Numbered from the stretch's first letter, positions 23,131 through 37,569 are shown. The stretch: 64,000 nucleotides of DNA from Sipunculus nudus (GCA_026874595.1 CM049320.1:6513464-6577463); one strand, 5' to 3'. Numbers and translations: made by a program. The notes: generated from the letters alone by a model not told the origin.

Positions 23131-24440
23131 CAAAACTATTTTAATTGTTGTAAGTTACTGTTTTGCCACTAAACACCACCAAAGTAACACAATCCTTTAT
23201 GTCAGGGTCAGGTTTGTTTTATCTGGTAATTCTTATCTGTGCTCTTCAGTCTGGTATTGATTATCGTCATTGAACTTTTATAGTTTATATGCAAATTTGA
23301 TATAAATAAAACGATAGAGCAGGAGGATATCAGGCTGCCTAAAGCTCACACGAAAATCCGGTAAGGTAATTTATTCAGTGATGGCACTTACTATTGACAT
23401 GGCATGGTACAATCTTCCTATACCAAAATCCAAAAACGTCTGGAAAATTCAATAAACAGATCAAGACAAATTAACTTCATATAACGTTCTTACTTTCTCA
23501 CATTCACACAGTAGGCAGATAATGAGCAAAACAAGGAGATAGGTATGTAAGCAGTTTGTTCAATTATTTCATTTTTGTCTGATTTTGCATTCTTTCATCG
23601 ACGTTTGTTTGTCCACTGGAAGACTAAGATTTGTTCGTAGATGAAAGAGTGTACACCTCAGTTTAATTTAGAATCTTCAAAAGAATATTAAATATAATAT
23701 AAGATACAATATATATATATATATTATATATATATATATATAAATAAATACAATTTCTGATTTGACCGTAACTTGTTGGCAAAATTTCTTCTGAAGACAA
23801 ATTCCCTCGCAATTCATTGCATATGCATGGGGACATAAAACGGTAAAATGTTATTCAAACCGCTGTCATAATAACATTAATGGACCGTGATCTATTTATT
23901 GGGCCTTTGCAACTGTATACCCCACCCAAAAGATACTCATCTCCTGTACAGCTTATTCCACAACAAGTCCAGAACAAATCAAGTACAACTGTACAACATT
24001 CGATCCATAAAGTGTTTCTCAAAAATTCTAAAATTTATTACATAAATAAAAAGGAAAATTGATGAAAAGCTTTAATGAATGGTGACTGAATCTATTGACG
24101 GATACTGAAAAATACCCCATATGATAAACTGACGCTGTAGCGATAGAGATATGCTGAAACAACCTAGAAATAGAAACTAGCGCAGAAATCATAAGCCAGC
24201 CAAAATTACAAATCAAACGTGCCAGTAACGCTTATAGAGAAAATCATACGCTTAATAAATTAAGCGTATGCTTGGAATTTTGACATCCGTGATGTCGTAA
24301 AAAGTTCTCTTCAATACTTCCTGTGACAAAGGCGTTTCGTGTGTGTTAGCTATTGTATTTTTTAAATATTCTAAAAATTTTAATGATTTATACAGCGTTC
24401 CCGTGAAAAATGGACGTCGCGTGATCCGCGTGTAATCTGA
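23131..24440. other. AT-rich stretch with an imperfect (AT)n tract and a palindrome
   Basis: Interrupted AT repeats lie at 23707-23742 and a perfect 26-base palindrome at 24245-24270. No gene seen. Confidence 0.4.
24245..24270. other. Perfect 12-bp inverted repeat with 2-base spacer
   Basis: CATACGCTTAAT, AA, ATTAAGCGTATG. It would form a clean hairpin in DNA or RNA. No T tract or gene end lies beside it. Confidence 0.8.
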
Positions 24441-24454
24441 AGGTAATTAATTCC

Positions 24455-24528
24455 CCAGCTGGGAATCAAATGCCTGATTTCCCGCCTTTTAGTCATGTCG
24501 TTATCCCTCGACCACAGACACCGATTGC
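24455..24528 (-). repeat. tRNA-derived sequence (SINE head or tRNA remnant)
   Basis: The minus strand reads 'gtctgtggtcgagggataac' as a D-arm/box A region, with box B 'atttgattcccag' about 30 bases later. Stems are partly intact but the acceptor stem does not close well. Confidence 0.45.
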
Positions 24529-25429
24529 TTGAATAACATTCCTATCATAAAAATAATCCGAGTTGAAACTTGCAAATATTACTTTTTATGGCTTTACATT
24601 TTCCAATAATCCTGTAAACTGTATGCCCCATTCAATTATTGTGTCTCTTTTTCTTTAGGGTAACTATGCAAAAGTGTAGCCATCGACTGTAGCTTTATTC
24701 TTGGAATTCATGAGTGATATTTCCACATAATAAAATTCTTTTTCCGAGATAATGTTGTGATGGACGGGTCTTTTATTTTACTGGTTCAACTTCTTCTGTT
24801 ATACACAAAGCTCGGATAAATGGTAGAATTTTGTTCCGATAAACATATAAATTATCCAGCAGAAATATAAGCAACAAGGATTGAGAGAACTGAAAAGAAT
24901 TTTTTATTTCATGAATATTAATTTTAAAAAGTATTTGCCCAAATCAAGCACTTGATGCTAATTTCGCAGTTACTATATCTTAATTATATCAACTAAGCGG
25001 TAAATGAGGCAACCAGCTACCAATTCGGTTAATGTTTAAGGTATAAGTGCTGGTACATTATTTTAGTAATTGAGTTTTAGCAAGAGCAAGCTTGATGGTA
25101 AAATATTTAGTAATTCAATATTTGGAATGGTAGCTGCATTAGGTGACATTATACATTGTGATATTAAGCGTTTTTTTATTATTTACGCGGGCATTTTGTC
25201 TTATTCTTAAATTACCTAAGGCTGACAGACAGCGGGCCAACCAACATATAACGAGGGGTCAGCTGATTCGTTCTGGGACCGAGCAGAAACATTTTTTATC
25301 AAACCTAGGAATTTTATATTTAAAAACAAATCTCTGTTACCTTCATGTGTACACTTTAAATCTAATGGTGAGTTCTTTATACAGTTAAAACTAATAGAAA
25401 TTTGGTGCAATGTACGACTGAAAGGCCTG

Positions 25430-25560
25430 TTCCGCGTGTATAAACAGCACGCTTAATTGGTGTGATGTCCAACCTAGCAACTGTATCCAAGGTGGGCGGA
25501 GCGAACTTGGTCGTGCCATCACGTCAATTGCATACTGAGTCATGTGCGCACGGCCACTAC
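25430..25560 (+). repeat. Further copy of the left end of the duplicated block
   Basis: 'gtgtataaacagcacgct', 'tccaacctagcaactgtatccaaggtgg' and 'gtcaatt' repeat the order seen at 4680-4785. The match ends near 25545. Confidence 0.65.
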
Positions 25561-26917
25561 ACGTGTGATACGATGCACAATGCAACGTTTTATTGTCATA
25601 TGGAAATATCAGCCGTTGGGGAGAATGGCTGTCCAGGTTACTAAATGAGTATGATACATCTACTATAAGTCAATTTATCGATACCATGAACATCAATCTC
25701 AATAAAGCATTTTTTTTTCCATACTTAAAATGAACAGATTTCTGTTTTGCTAGTTGACAGGTAATGGTCCCGATCATTAAATCCTAAAATGTTTCAATAA
25801 AACCTTTATTACACAAGCAGTTACTAATAGTTCGTCTAAGCGAGTCTTTAAGTCGGTCGTAACAAGGTTTTTGAAACATTTAGGTCAGAAATCATATATT
25901 TATATACATAAGACCAAACAACGTGCATCCACATGGTAAATCTTTATTAATAATGAAAGAGTACTTGGTAACCGTCTCAGTCTTTTATTTCGATAGATAT
26001 TTCAGAGGCATGACTTTTTTTTTATAAAATCGAACAAATACACACCATAAGTATCTTTTCTGTCATTAAATGCAATTTGTTCCCGGTGGAAAGACATGCT
26101 TGATATTGGGTGGTATCCCGTATCTCTAGGATCTTAAACCTACCAAGTACATATATGATTAAATACCTTTAAGAATGCATGTCACAGGATTTTGGAAATT
26201 TGGAAAGTCTTCTCACCAATTTTACAAACTTGATGTCCTGGTTATAAATTACATTCAAAATATTACATGCAAATATCTACCATAGCTTCCCCGGTGTACC
26301 ATTGAAACTTATGCTTATACACAAATGCCAAATGCAACCAAATTGGATAGATTATGGGTCAAAACAATTATACCCCTGTAGTTTTTAAACCGTTGATACT
26401 ATACACTTCATATATTATATATAAGAAAATAAAGAGTAAGCAAATGTAAAATACTTTTTAACTTCAGTTTTTAGATACACCTTTAATTACCACGCCAATT
26501 ACATATATCATTTACTGCTTGGAGTAGTTCCAAAGTGTTGATTCCCCGACAAAAAGCTTGATTTTCTTGCATGAGACGTGCAGCATGGTAGACACCTGTT
26601 GTAGAGCTGCATTTACACCGTATGACCATGTTCGGTTGCCACCCGTCCACTTACCAGCTTCGGATTTTCGTTTACAAATGTAAAATTGCAATAATATCTC
26701 TTAGTATGTCATTTACCATGTTTCGTTAACTAAACCAGCGAAAATATAACTGTGGAATTGTCTTAATTTTCCTCTGTTTCCCCAGTTTTCCTCGTTGATC
26801 TAACGCGCAAGCAAATATATTCCTTGAAAAGAAAAATATCAGAAAGCAATAACTCATACATAAAGATTATTAATAATTCAGACTTATACTTACGATCGGA
26901 TCTATTTCACATATGGG
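25561..26917. other. AT-rich stretch, nothing recognised
   Basis: No supported gene or repeat copy. Confidence 0.35.
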
Positions 26918-27595
26918 GGTACGCTCTTTACACAGCGCTTTAACTATATGCCTAGTACCTATATCGTAAGCACTGTTTGTTATGACCTCATATCCTGAAT
27001 TGCTACACCAGAGGGGAGCACTGTATTTTTGTCCAATCAGGTGAGACTTTGTGCTGGAAGACACTGCCAAGCGAGGAATACACGGAGCCAATCATTTTCA
27101 TTTCGTTTTGATTGACAGCTCATCGCCCCGATAAGCATCAGGCTCAGAGAGAATTTTCCCAGACGTGGTTTGCTTAGGGCCTTGGGCACATAGGATGCCC
27201 GGCCGGTGAGCTGTAATTCAAACGAAACGTAACAACAAAGGCTGCTTGCACACCTCGCTGGCTGGTTTCAGTTCTGCAGACAACAGATACATGATTACGC
27301 TAACAGTGTCATAACGTCATAATCGAATCGGTCGATGATGCGAGATTGCAGAGTGAGCAATTAAATTCGACCGTAAACTCATCAAGCGGCGCTATGGGCG
27401 GAGCCAGGATGTCTGTCGAGTGTTTGTTTATTGGCATCTGGATGGCTGCTTGTCACATCATACGCACGTATTTTTCAGCGGACAACGAACCGCCATCTGG
27501 TGTCTAAATATATCATAAACAGTCAAAGCTGGCAGCGTGAAAATCAGTTGCTTCTTTAGAAGCGCAAGATTTCCGCTGACTCGGGAGCGTACTAT
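26918..27595 (+). repeat. Duplicated lectin-upstream block, copy 2, with insertion
   Basis: Direct copy of 14196-14660. Relative to copy 1 it carries about 225-230 extra bases (27168-27398) between 'cgtggttt' and 'gggcggagcc'. No TATA box, leader exon or lectin exon follows it, so it is an upstream block without its gene. Confidence 0.7.
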
Positions 27596-27659
27596 GGGGG
27601 CAATCATTGTTTCTTGTTTAAAACTAAGACAATCGCATAGATGATTAAAGTCTTTGTTT

Positions 27660-28260
27660 AAGCTATTAACTCATATATATGTTTGTATATGCATATGTAT
27701 GTGCGAGCATATGTATATGTATGTGTGTATTTTATGAACGTACATGTAGGTATGAGTGTATATGTACGTAAACACGTACGTGTGTGTATATGTGTGCATG
27801 TATAAATGTGCATAAATATGTGTATGCATGTATAGATATGTGGGTATATGTATATATGTATGTGTGCATACAAGTACACTAGTAGGAGAGTATAACAGTT
27901 TTTTCTTACATAGGATTAACACAGATCATTGTGAATTACTGAGATATAAAATTCAGGGACGTTTTTAACAGTATACCTGTATGTTTTTGTGGGATAAATA
28001 CATGTATTGTATATTGTGACGTCAAGTCAAGGTCGTCGGGACATCTGGTACAGTCTTTCTACATATATTTCCACATGTATGTGTGTATATGTTCGTAAAT
28101 TTGTATATTTAAGTGTCGTGTGTGTATGCATGTATATATTTGTATATATATTTTATGCGCATGGATGTATATATCTCTACATATGTATATGCATGAATAT
28201 ATATTTGTGTAGATATGTGTGTATGAATATGTAAGTTTTTATATTTATGTATATATATAT
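27660..28260. repeat. TG/TA-rich low-complexity tract
   Basis: Irregular 'gtatatgtgtgtatg' units fill this stretch, interrupted by a unique piece at 27895-28060. Tyr/Ile/His/Thr-rich open frames over it are spurious. Confidence 0.7.
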
Positions 28261-29690
28261 AATTTTTTTGTGTATGCATATTATGTATATACTGACCTTT
28301 ACGTGTATGGATATGGACCGTTAGTCTGAACTAAAGCATTATCATTATCATATGATACCGTAAAAATTCCATGATCTCGGTTTGGCGAGGGAACGAGGTT
28401 ATAGCATGTCTAACAGTTACGTATTCTTTACATTTGCATCTTGAAGTACAACATATAGAAGCGTACCCGTACCACATAATACTCGGGCAAAGTAACCAGT
28501 TATATTGCCAATAGATCTGCCCCTACATATGCGAGTTCCATACATCTTCCAATAGCATCAATGGTAAGGATGGAGAAGATCCAACAAGTTTACTCCCCGA
28601 CAAAGACCTTGACATTTTTGCACGAGGCTTGCACCTGGTCACCGATCAAAGTCATTATAGGCAAGGTGAAGGACACCACGTCAGTTTGATCAGCGCCTGA
28701 CGACACAACAAAAGAGTGTACCTGTAGGAAAGCAATAGATAAAACTAGTGATGTGCCAGTTATTAGTTTTATCGATTATCTTTCATAATCGATTAAAGTG
28801 GTTGCAGAAAGGATTGTGTATGTACATCCATAGAACTTATCCAGAAAAAATAATGTCATATCGTTAGAACTCAAGGGACTCAAAGGGCCGAACAGCATTT
28901 TAAACTGAAGCTCATGCAGTGCAAAAGTTTCATCAACACGAAGTTACCTTGACATTTCAGCGTAGGGTTCAAGTCGGACAAAATTTACTTGGTCATTATA
29001 TTAAGTAAAATTCTGTATAGCAGATTGCTTGGTTATATAGCCTGTAAAACAGATTTATAATCGATCAACAGTTATTTTTTCTTTCAATCGACGAACCTGA
29101 TTTTACGACCGAATCCTACCACTTGTTGAAACATATTTTTAGATTAATAATACCATTAGTTCTGACATACTGTATATATAATAGTACTTCAGCCAGACCC
29201 CAAAATTTTAATCATCGGTACCATTTTGGTGACAAATTTTCACCATGTGTGTTTAATAGGTATACATGTGTAGGTAATAAAAATGCCTGATAGCAGTATG
29301 AAAGTGGTAGCTTTCAGTGAAAAAATGGATGTTTTATGTCGGATGACGTTTATATTTTTTCATTTCAAGTACACCGACTTCAGAGTGTTTATAAGCCCCA
29401 TACTACTAAATATGCACACAGTATCCAGTCAAATGTGGTCTCAAATGAAAGCTTACACTTAACGCTTCAGTGTGACATGCTATTTTTGACCACTGGGTGT
29501 ATACTGCTTAAGTAATACATTCTTAAATTTACACTCACTCCTAGGAAGAACGACAAAGGAGTGGTTATATAAATTTACTTCATACAACTTTATATGCCAA
29601 ACTTATATCCAGCTAAATAATCTTTTCAATGATGTATCATTTATGATCAACAGGTGTTTACCTACATTTATACTTTCTTATGCCCTGACA
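28261..29690. other. No gene recognised
   Basis: AT-rich sequence without coding character or repeat match. Confidence 0.35.
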
Positions 29691-29900
29691 GGGGCAGATC
29701 CAGGATTTAAAAAGGAGGGGTCCACGCCAGGACTACTGGAAAACCAGTAAAACAGGTTCCCAGATCCGGAAAAGGGAAGCATGGGGGGGGGGGGGGGTTC
29801 CAGGACACAGAACTTAGTCTGATACCCTTAAAAAAAGTTGTTGCGACTGGAAAGGGGGGGGGGGGAGCCAGGAGGCCCCCCCCCGCGCTTCTCCCTAACC
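29691..29900. repeat. G/C-rich element remnants with poly-G tracts
   Basis: The head 'ggcagatccaggattt' resembles 4026. Poly-G runs lie at 29783-29797 and 29854-29865, followed by a C run. Sequence length in such tracts is often unreliable. Confidence 0.5.
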
Positions 29901-32900
29901 CTTAAGAAAAATTCTCCATATATAGAATACGTCAACAGATATAACGTTATGTCGGTAACCGATATAGCAGGAACTGCCGGAACTTTTATCTCCAAGTTTT
30001 GTGGTAATATTGATCACTTGACTGGTATTTTGTTTGTAAGTTATAGGTTGTCCTAACTTGTGCAAGCCAAAAAAAATCATTCAATGGCTTATTCATTGGA
30101 AATGATAAAAAGATGACAAGAAAGGTATGAGGTGTGCTGAATTATTGTAAGATATGTCTTTACTCTTTTTTAACTCTGCTGATCACAAGTGTTTGTACTC
30201 ATAATGTTTTGACCAGTACCCAGCAGATTGATCCCAGGACTGGTATGTCAGTGTAAGTTGCAAGTCTCGACACTTATGTTGACTTGAGTCAAAATGATCT
30301 TTTTCAGTTCTTCCTACTCAAGGCAGGAAATGAAAAAAAAAAGCTTTCATGTGAGGGATATCGTTATCTTAGCGCAGTTAAACTTATATTCTCTTATTGT
30401 TGTATTTCATATTTGATTTTAACTATAATTTCTAATGTGATTTACCAACCATTGATCATGTGACTTTTACGAGAATATAAACTACAGATGACACCATTTA
30501 TGCTTACCTTTCTTCTGCGAGCAAAACCGGTACATTTCAAGTTTTCTTTCTGAATGGTGAGAAAATCTAATCTACATATAGCTTTCCGATTATGAAGGAC
30601 TAGAGCTAAATGGTGTATGTAAGGATAAGGATAATGTAAGACTTTTTTCTTTTTGTGAATGATAGACTGCAATTATCAGTGTGATATAATCGCTAGACCT
30701 GGGATGTTCAAACGTTGTGTATACAGGTTCTCTTAAACACTCCTTAGTAGATAAGAATTAGATCACTGACCAAAATGGATTCAGCTGAGCATTATGACCA
30801 GTGGGACACTTAGTAAAGTTAAAAATTTAAAATCAGCAGAAGAGGTAACAGATTATAATTTATTTAAGATGTAGAATTTGTTTACTTATATAAAGTTTCA
30901 CTGCACAGCGTGAATGTTCGCTGTGTGATAAAGACTCCTTAAAGAATTGTTTGTTACATTTTTTTCACAACTAGGATCTTGAGAATTTTGAACTTTCATA
31001 TTTCAAAATAAAACTTTCTAAGTAATATTCAATGTAAGTTTGAAGGGAAAATAAGCAATATCAGTTAATAAGTTCATAATCATATAAATATGCAATTGCT
31101 TTCTGACAGAAAAACATCAAATCTGATGAGTTCTATTTTGCATGGTTGGAAAGATAACACCGACTGGAATATGAAAAATCATTTCGTCATTTTTTATTTT
31201 GGATTATCACCATTTGGATTGGCTTTTATAAGTCTATTGTATATTATAGTTATTTCATGACTGGCTACCTTGCCCAATCAAGTCATAAGAAAGTTAGCGC
31301 TTGCAAGGAATTAAAACAGAAATCACCAGAAGAATGACAAATCATTTTCTTTCATGTCTATAATGTGTATCTACTGAAATGTTTAAATAAGAGAAAATAA
31401 TATGAAAACAATTTTTTAGAATATATATATCCATTCTGTGATCTAACAGTTATAACTATATCCTACTAAGCGGGAGATAATATTCTCTTAAGGGCAAAAC
31501 CATAAACCCCATTGTCATTATAATTGTTCGGCCAGTACAACAGTCAGTGATTAACATGATCTCCCTCAAACCTGGGGATTGACAGGGACACAAGATGCTT
31601 TGACCGTTTAGTGAAAAATTGCATTTTAAAGATTAAAACAAAAGGATCTTAATGGCACTCTATGGTACAAGTACATAGCCCAAGGCGAACCATGTTTGTC
31701 TTCCGATCCGGTAAAGTTAGTTGACACTGGACTGCTAGGGTTTTGTTTGAAACATAATCTCTGAAGTCCTGAGTCAAAGCAGGTTAGAATTAAATTAACA
31801 ACTGATTTTTTTTTAAATTTGGGCTTATCCCTAGCATTTACTAGACTTTGTATTAACATAAAACCTGAACAGGATGAGTCATTGCACTTACTGGCAGTAA
31901 AGCAAACTGGTATATATTCTCTTTAAAACTGTGTTTGCCCCATGGTTCAAATAAACATCTGGTTTGCGTTATAGAAAGTGGTATTTATTTAGAAATCTCT
32001 CTCCTGTCAGAAATGTGATCAATATAAAACATGGGCAACTCAGAATGAATAACTTACAGCTCGGTTTCACATTTAGCCCTGACACAAAGGCAAGGCAAAC
32101 TGCAATATCTATCATTTATTTATGATGCAACCCAAGCAGGATGTTGTAGGTACATTTACTGCTCTTGCCTTGATTTTATATGTTAATTTTGTAGGAAATA
32201 TTTGCATGGAAATATTTCAGTAGACAGCATAGCCCTTCTCAGCCGAACGCTCTTTTATATTTCGTGTAAGAAAGCGAATTTGGTCAGAAGTGCAAATACG
32301 GCGGCTTAGTTTGTACGATATCATAAGTGACTTAGGAACCAATAAAACAGAAACATACAAATAAAAATATACTGCTTAAAATGACTTGTCGCCCTATACT
32401 TTTTTTCAACCGGAGACATGCAAAAAACATATTTATACAACTAGCCGAGTACCCGTGCCTGCATATAGTCTATTTATCGGCCCCCGATAGTAACCACGTG
32501 GAATAATTGGGAGGGTTTACCAATCATGATTCGATAAGTGCGTAGGTATGCGACACAAAAGTACTCAAAAACATCTACCAGGCATTGTTTCTACGGACAG
32601 TTGGTGGCAATGGGACATGTATCGGCTAACTGGAGAACGGAATAACACCTTTCTGTGACTACGCCCAAATCTACAAATTGTAGTTTGGTGCCAGACATGG
32701 GTTTTTTTCATCTAAAAGACTTCAGACTTCATTAATAACTTCATAAATCCAAACTGACCACGGTTGGTCTTATCAGAAATACAACTTGTGTTTTTTTAAT
32801 AAATTAGCTAAAATTATACAAATTGCTATGATTCAGGGTGAGGAAAAGTAATCATACCTTTACAATTTGGAAAGCTATATACATGAATGACACACCGGAT

Positions 32901-33330
32901 GAAAGCTACAAATGTCTAATATCAACTTACATCAAACTTGTTTTAAAACAGGAATTATGTAAGATGTTATAACTAAATAACAGTGTGTCTCGAAAAATTG
33001 CATTTCGGTGCAAATTCATTTCAAAACAGGCTGATATTTTACAGACAGCTACCAGACATTTTTATTATCTACACACAATGTCACACATACACCTTTCAAA
33101 AAAACATTGATAGCAATTGTCACCTGTTTGGTACCGGTGAACCCTGTGGCTGATGTACTGTAAACAGTATGCTTTATATTTACGCTTAATAATATAACAT
33201 AATGTTAAAACAGTTCCAAATCACAGGTAACCCATTTTGTCCATTTAAATTCACCGAACGATTATATACTGATTTTTTTTTAAAAACTCACTCACTCTAA
33301 CCATGTCAGTATATAACAAATATAGTTGGG
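29901..33330. other. Long stretch with no recognised gene
   Basis: AT-rich. A string 'ctagccgagtacccgtgcc' at 32443 resembles the reverse complement of 53058-53080; both may be ends of an old repeat. No exon could be supported on either strand. Confidence 0.35.
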
Positions 33331-33690
33331 CCCTTTAGGGTTATACAACTGCCTCCGCCTGGAGGGTATGCGTTCATCCCCGTTCGTATGTGTTTGTGTG
33401 CTTCTTCACAACATATCTCACGCATTCATGAACGGAATCTCATGAAATGTTCAGGTCATTTCGGGAATAGGCAAATGAGGAGGGGATAATATTTTGGTAT
33501 GGATCCCTATCATGATCCGGATAAGGAAAGTCTTCAATCAGTTTTCACGAATAAAGAGTCACTTATGCACGAATGAATATTATATGGGCCGAAATAGTGA
33601 GGGGTTTGGAGCAGCAACCAACAATAGTGACTCCCCATATGTTGGAGGCTTGCATTCCTTGTAATGCAGATTTCTAGTCTTATTATTTTT
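33330..33690 (+). repeat. Dispersed repeat with 'gtatgcgttc...gtgtttgtgtg' start
   Basis: Resembles 49700-49840 ('gtatgcatttg', 'gtgtctgtttgtgt', 'ttcacaac', 'acgaacagaatcttgag', 'catttcgg'), which is a shorter, diverged copy. Class unknown. Confidence 0.45.
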
Positions 33691-34059
33691 GTTTTGTGAA
33701 TATGCTGTAACAAATATTTCCCTTTAAAATAAAATATAATGTTTCATAAATATGACAGATTGTTGAAACAGTTTCAAATCATGTCTAACACATTTTATCA
33801 TTAAGATTCGACGAACCATTGTATACTGAACGTTTTATACCCTTTTTCTTTATCAATGCCCGTATAAGCCGAATATGTTTTGGCTCCTTTGAAAATAAAG
33901 TTATTTTAAAATTATGTTTTTTTCAGTAAATGTTTCAAAAGAAACATGACTTGTTAAAATCAAACGATTTTTTTATAAAAATTAAATACTATAAGCTGAA
34001 AACATTTCAGCTAATTACTTTGTACCAAACTTTGCACAAAATGCCAAATAGAGCAGATT

Positions 34060-34600
34060 GATGTCATGGACAGGTCATAAGTCAAATGTTCAGTCATTAA
34101 GGTCAAGGGGAAGAGTTTTCCTTTAACAGGACAAATGTTACGTGATTTTCGTCATAAATCATATTTGCAGGATATGTTATTTATGTGATAGGTCATACAG
34201 AAGGACTTCCCGATCATAGAGCAGGTCAATACGTAATAGGTAAATAAGTTTACGCCGTAGGTCATAGGACAAAGCGAGTTTGCAAGTGATGAATTATAGA
34301 GCAGGTCATCCAGGTCACAGGGCAGAACATTGGTCATAGGTGCGATTCTACCCGTCAAAGGTCACAGGTATGGTGGTTGTGCATTAGATATTACATAAAA
34401 AAGTATAGGGCATTTTGGTCATGTCTTAGTTCATAAGACAGCCAGGTCATAAAAAATTCATACACGCCAGAGGTTACAGGAGGTTCCTGACAAGTACAGG
34501 AAGGTCACAGCTTATAGATTAGGTCGTGCAGGTAGGTAGGATGGGTCATATGGAGGATCTATCATTTTACAGGTCATGGAGGGGTAGTTCCTGTCATTTT
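34060..34600 (+). repeat. AGGTCA-rich degenerate repeat
   Basis: About thirteen GGTCA strings, most of them AGGTCA, occur on the plus strand within 540 bases, often as close pairs ('aggtcatccaggtcacagg', 'gtcaaaggtcacagg'). AGGTCA is the half-site bound by nuclear receptors. The array lies just downstream of the last visible exon of the minus-strand gene. Function is not shown. Confidence 0.6.
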
Positions 34601-34660
34601 TCATAAGGTACTTCATGTCATTGATGAGTTTGTTAATGATAAGGAAACCGTTGTGTGTAC

Positions 34661-34773
34661 CTCCCTCTTGAAGACAGCTTTGTACAATGCCAGCTTTAAC
34701 CCTTTCTGTCTTCCTCCCAGCACGAACGTGGCTTCCTCTCTAGCAATATCAAGCAGCTCTTCCATGGATTTAC
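34661..34773 (-). CDS. Last recognised exon of the unknown-family gene
   Basis: Acceptor aaatCAG|GT. It reads [20 protein letters not shown] and then [18 protein letters not shown], ending at GAG|GTACAC in phase 0. If that donor is not used, the frame runs 15 more residues to a TGA at 34613-34615. The amphipathic helical character ([11 protein letters not shown]) is visible but not diagnostic. Confidence 0.6.
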
Positions 34774-37524
34774 CTGATTTATAAAAAAACAGTGTCACAT
34801 CAATACTGCCAGGCCACACATATTAATACATTAAATAAAATGAAGTGTATTGGCGTCATTCATTGGGATTCCCGTAGTGCTTATGACGAGTTAAAACGTC
34901 CTGAAGTCAATAGCAACATCGTGTACAAATGGATAAATATTTGTTGTTAGTTGTATCATTTACTCGATAAAAATATATGTTCTTGGCCATACGGGTCCCG
35001 CGTCTTGAATCATTGACCAATTGCTGGGTCGTAACATCGAAGAAACCTTGAAAAAGCGCACATGTTTGTGAATGAAACACGATGGCTTGATAAAGCCCTC
35101 CCAGTGTGAGCAGCGTATTCAGGGCGGGGGTCAGCCATGAAAATCTGACCCTTCCTTAGGTAAGATTCGAATAAACGATCTCCCGGTTTTGAGGCCAGTG
35201 CTGTAATCCTAAACCAATGGAGCCAGTCTCAACACGTTAATTTTTTATCGAATGGCTGTTTTTCTCCTTAAAAATCCAAGAGGCATACTATTAATGGTTT
35301 AAAATATTACTAAATATGTTAGTATTAAAAATCAGTTATAAAAGGATGTTAAAGAGATTGATTTTTGTGCGCGAAAAGATCGACCATTTTGGATTGATGA
35401 GACACGAATGTAGAGCAGCCAGTGTGGTAAAAAAACCAGATGGCGCATGATATAAAAAGAGATCTGAAAGCAAACAGAATAACTTTCCTACATGCTAACT
35501 TTTCTAATTAAACAAATGCCTTCTGAAGTACATATAATAAACTATAAAACGCACTAAGAGACCGCAAACTCCTACTAAATTCTGAATCCCAGATCCAAAC
35601 GGAGTATGGTATACATAAGCTTATTAAGTATATTTATCTATTTTGAGAGAAATATGTGTTACGGCTCAGCAAACCAGTGGTTCTATATTAGGTCAGTTCT
35701 GCCAGCCATAAAAAAGACGACTTAACAGGTCACAACTGTGCATTCATTCGTGCGGGAACTTTTATCACGTTTTGTAGTTTACATATGATACTATTGCCAA
35801 CAGATGATTTGGACTTTGGTGCTCCTATAGCACTCCACAAAGTTCATTGAAATAGCCTGCCGTACATTGAAGAATAAATATTTTGAATATCCAACTGAGA
35901 CAAAATCACCATAACTTAATACTACTTGTGGAGGTTAAATCAAATCCAGATACCTGCATATTCTATCTTGAGATTGACCCAGAACACGAAGTCCTCCGCT
36001 GTCACTTTTATCTCTGGTACTGGGGAACACAGACCCTCGTCTAATTGCAGCGTGTTCTTGGCGAAGTTTTCGTACTCATTCAGGGGGCAAGAGTTCACTT
36101 CAACAGACTGACCGACAGTTGAGTTTAGATCTCCCAAGGCAGAGTCTGGTTTCTTAACCACTGGAATTGAGGTTAATCGTTAAGAAGAACTAAGGTCAAA
36201 GGTTACCGCGCCTAATCGTATTCAAATGGTAAAATTTTTAATTATTCAATCTTAAATGTCACTAGCTGAAACACCTATCTTTGACACCTTATATGGAAAT
36301 GATTGATACAGCTCTATATGCTTTATATACGTTTTATACTAATTTTCTGGATATTCTAGACAAGTTGTCAATGGAACATGGCTCTCAGTTGGTGAGCGCA
36401 ACCTGTGTCATTTTGTGTGAGATCATTAGAAATTAAAAAGAGAAATATGAGAAATGATCTTCTAAGCATTGACTGATTTAACTGGGGGATACGTATGTAA
36501 ATTTTTACAACGTCCAAAACAGTTGTGAAGAAATAATGAGATTGAGGGATATACCAACTAAATTTAAGATCAGTATTATGAATCAATCTAATCGGCAACC
36601 TTAATGGTGGGAACTTTCCAACATCGCTTCCACCCTAAGGCGAACCGAAAATAAGCTTCCATTGCAAAAGTCCTTGGTTCCCAAATTATATCTATAAATT
36701 AAGTGTCAAATTAATGATAAATTAATTTAAAGACACGCAAGAAAATGCTTCGCTATATAATTCAAGCAAATGAAAAATCATAATGAAATTAATTTTAAAT
36801 GTGCCAAAGATAAAGCAAGTCAACAACTAAAAGAACGTTTGTATGACCAAAAAAAAAAAAACAATGATTGTATTTTCGCTTCATCTTAATTCCAGACCCG
36901 GAAACATACTGTAAGTCGACAAAGACGGGTGTCGCTAGTCTGGTTGTAATTTGTTTTACTATTTCGGTCAATCTCTTTATTTGTTGTTATTTATGAATAC
37001 ATTTTTAAGTAAATCCATGCTTACCTGCTACGATTCGGTTCTCCCCAACCACCTACAATAAAGGGATGATGTTAACAATAAGACGGACACCTTTTGCTAA
37101 GTAACCGTTTCTCAATTCATATAATTAAAAATGGTACATGTTTTGATTTTTTATTGAATTTTTTATCATTGAGTATTTGCATATAGTATATACATGTATA
37201 TATATATCCTCCGCTTGGGCGCTTCGCGCCCCCAGTACTTGGAGTAGGCCTACCATATATACATGGCCATAGCCAAAGTTGATATTCTGTATCAAAATGT
37301 GTCCATTACCTAACAAATAACAATCTCTTTACAAGGAGGTACTGTTTTACTAAGTAAGCATTGACCAATAAATGACAGCAAAAATGCACCATTATGCAGA
37401 AGTATACATACAGATTTTTTCAAATTTTTCCACACCGTAAGAGGGGGACACCCCACAGCCTCCCCCGTCGGGGTTTCCCCCTCAAATCTGCTTTTGACCA
37501 CTGCAGTTCGGGTCGCCAATGGCC

Positions 37525-37569
<45 letters not shown>

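Noticed and set aside
27658-28234. His/Thr/Ile/Tyr-rich open frames
   Set aside because: They arise from the TG/TA-rich low-complexity tract.
31626-31859. 77-codon minus-strand frame as a further exon of the 34-41 kb gene
   Set aside because: No acceptor or donor in a phase that fits, and no coding bias.
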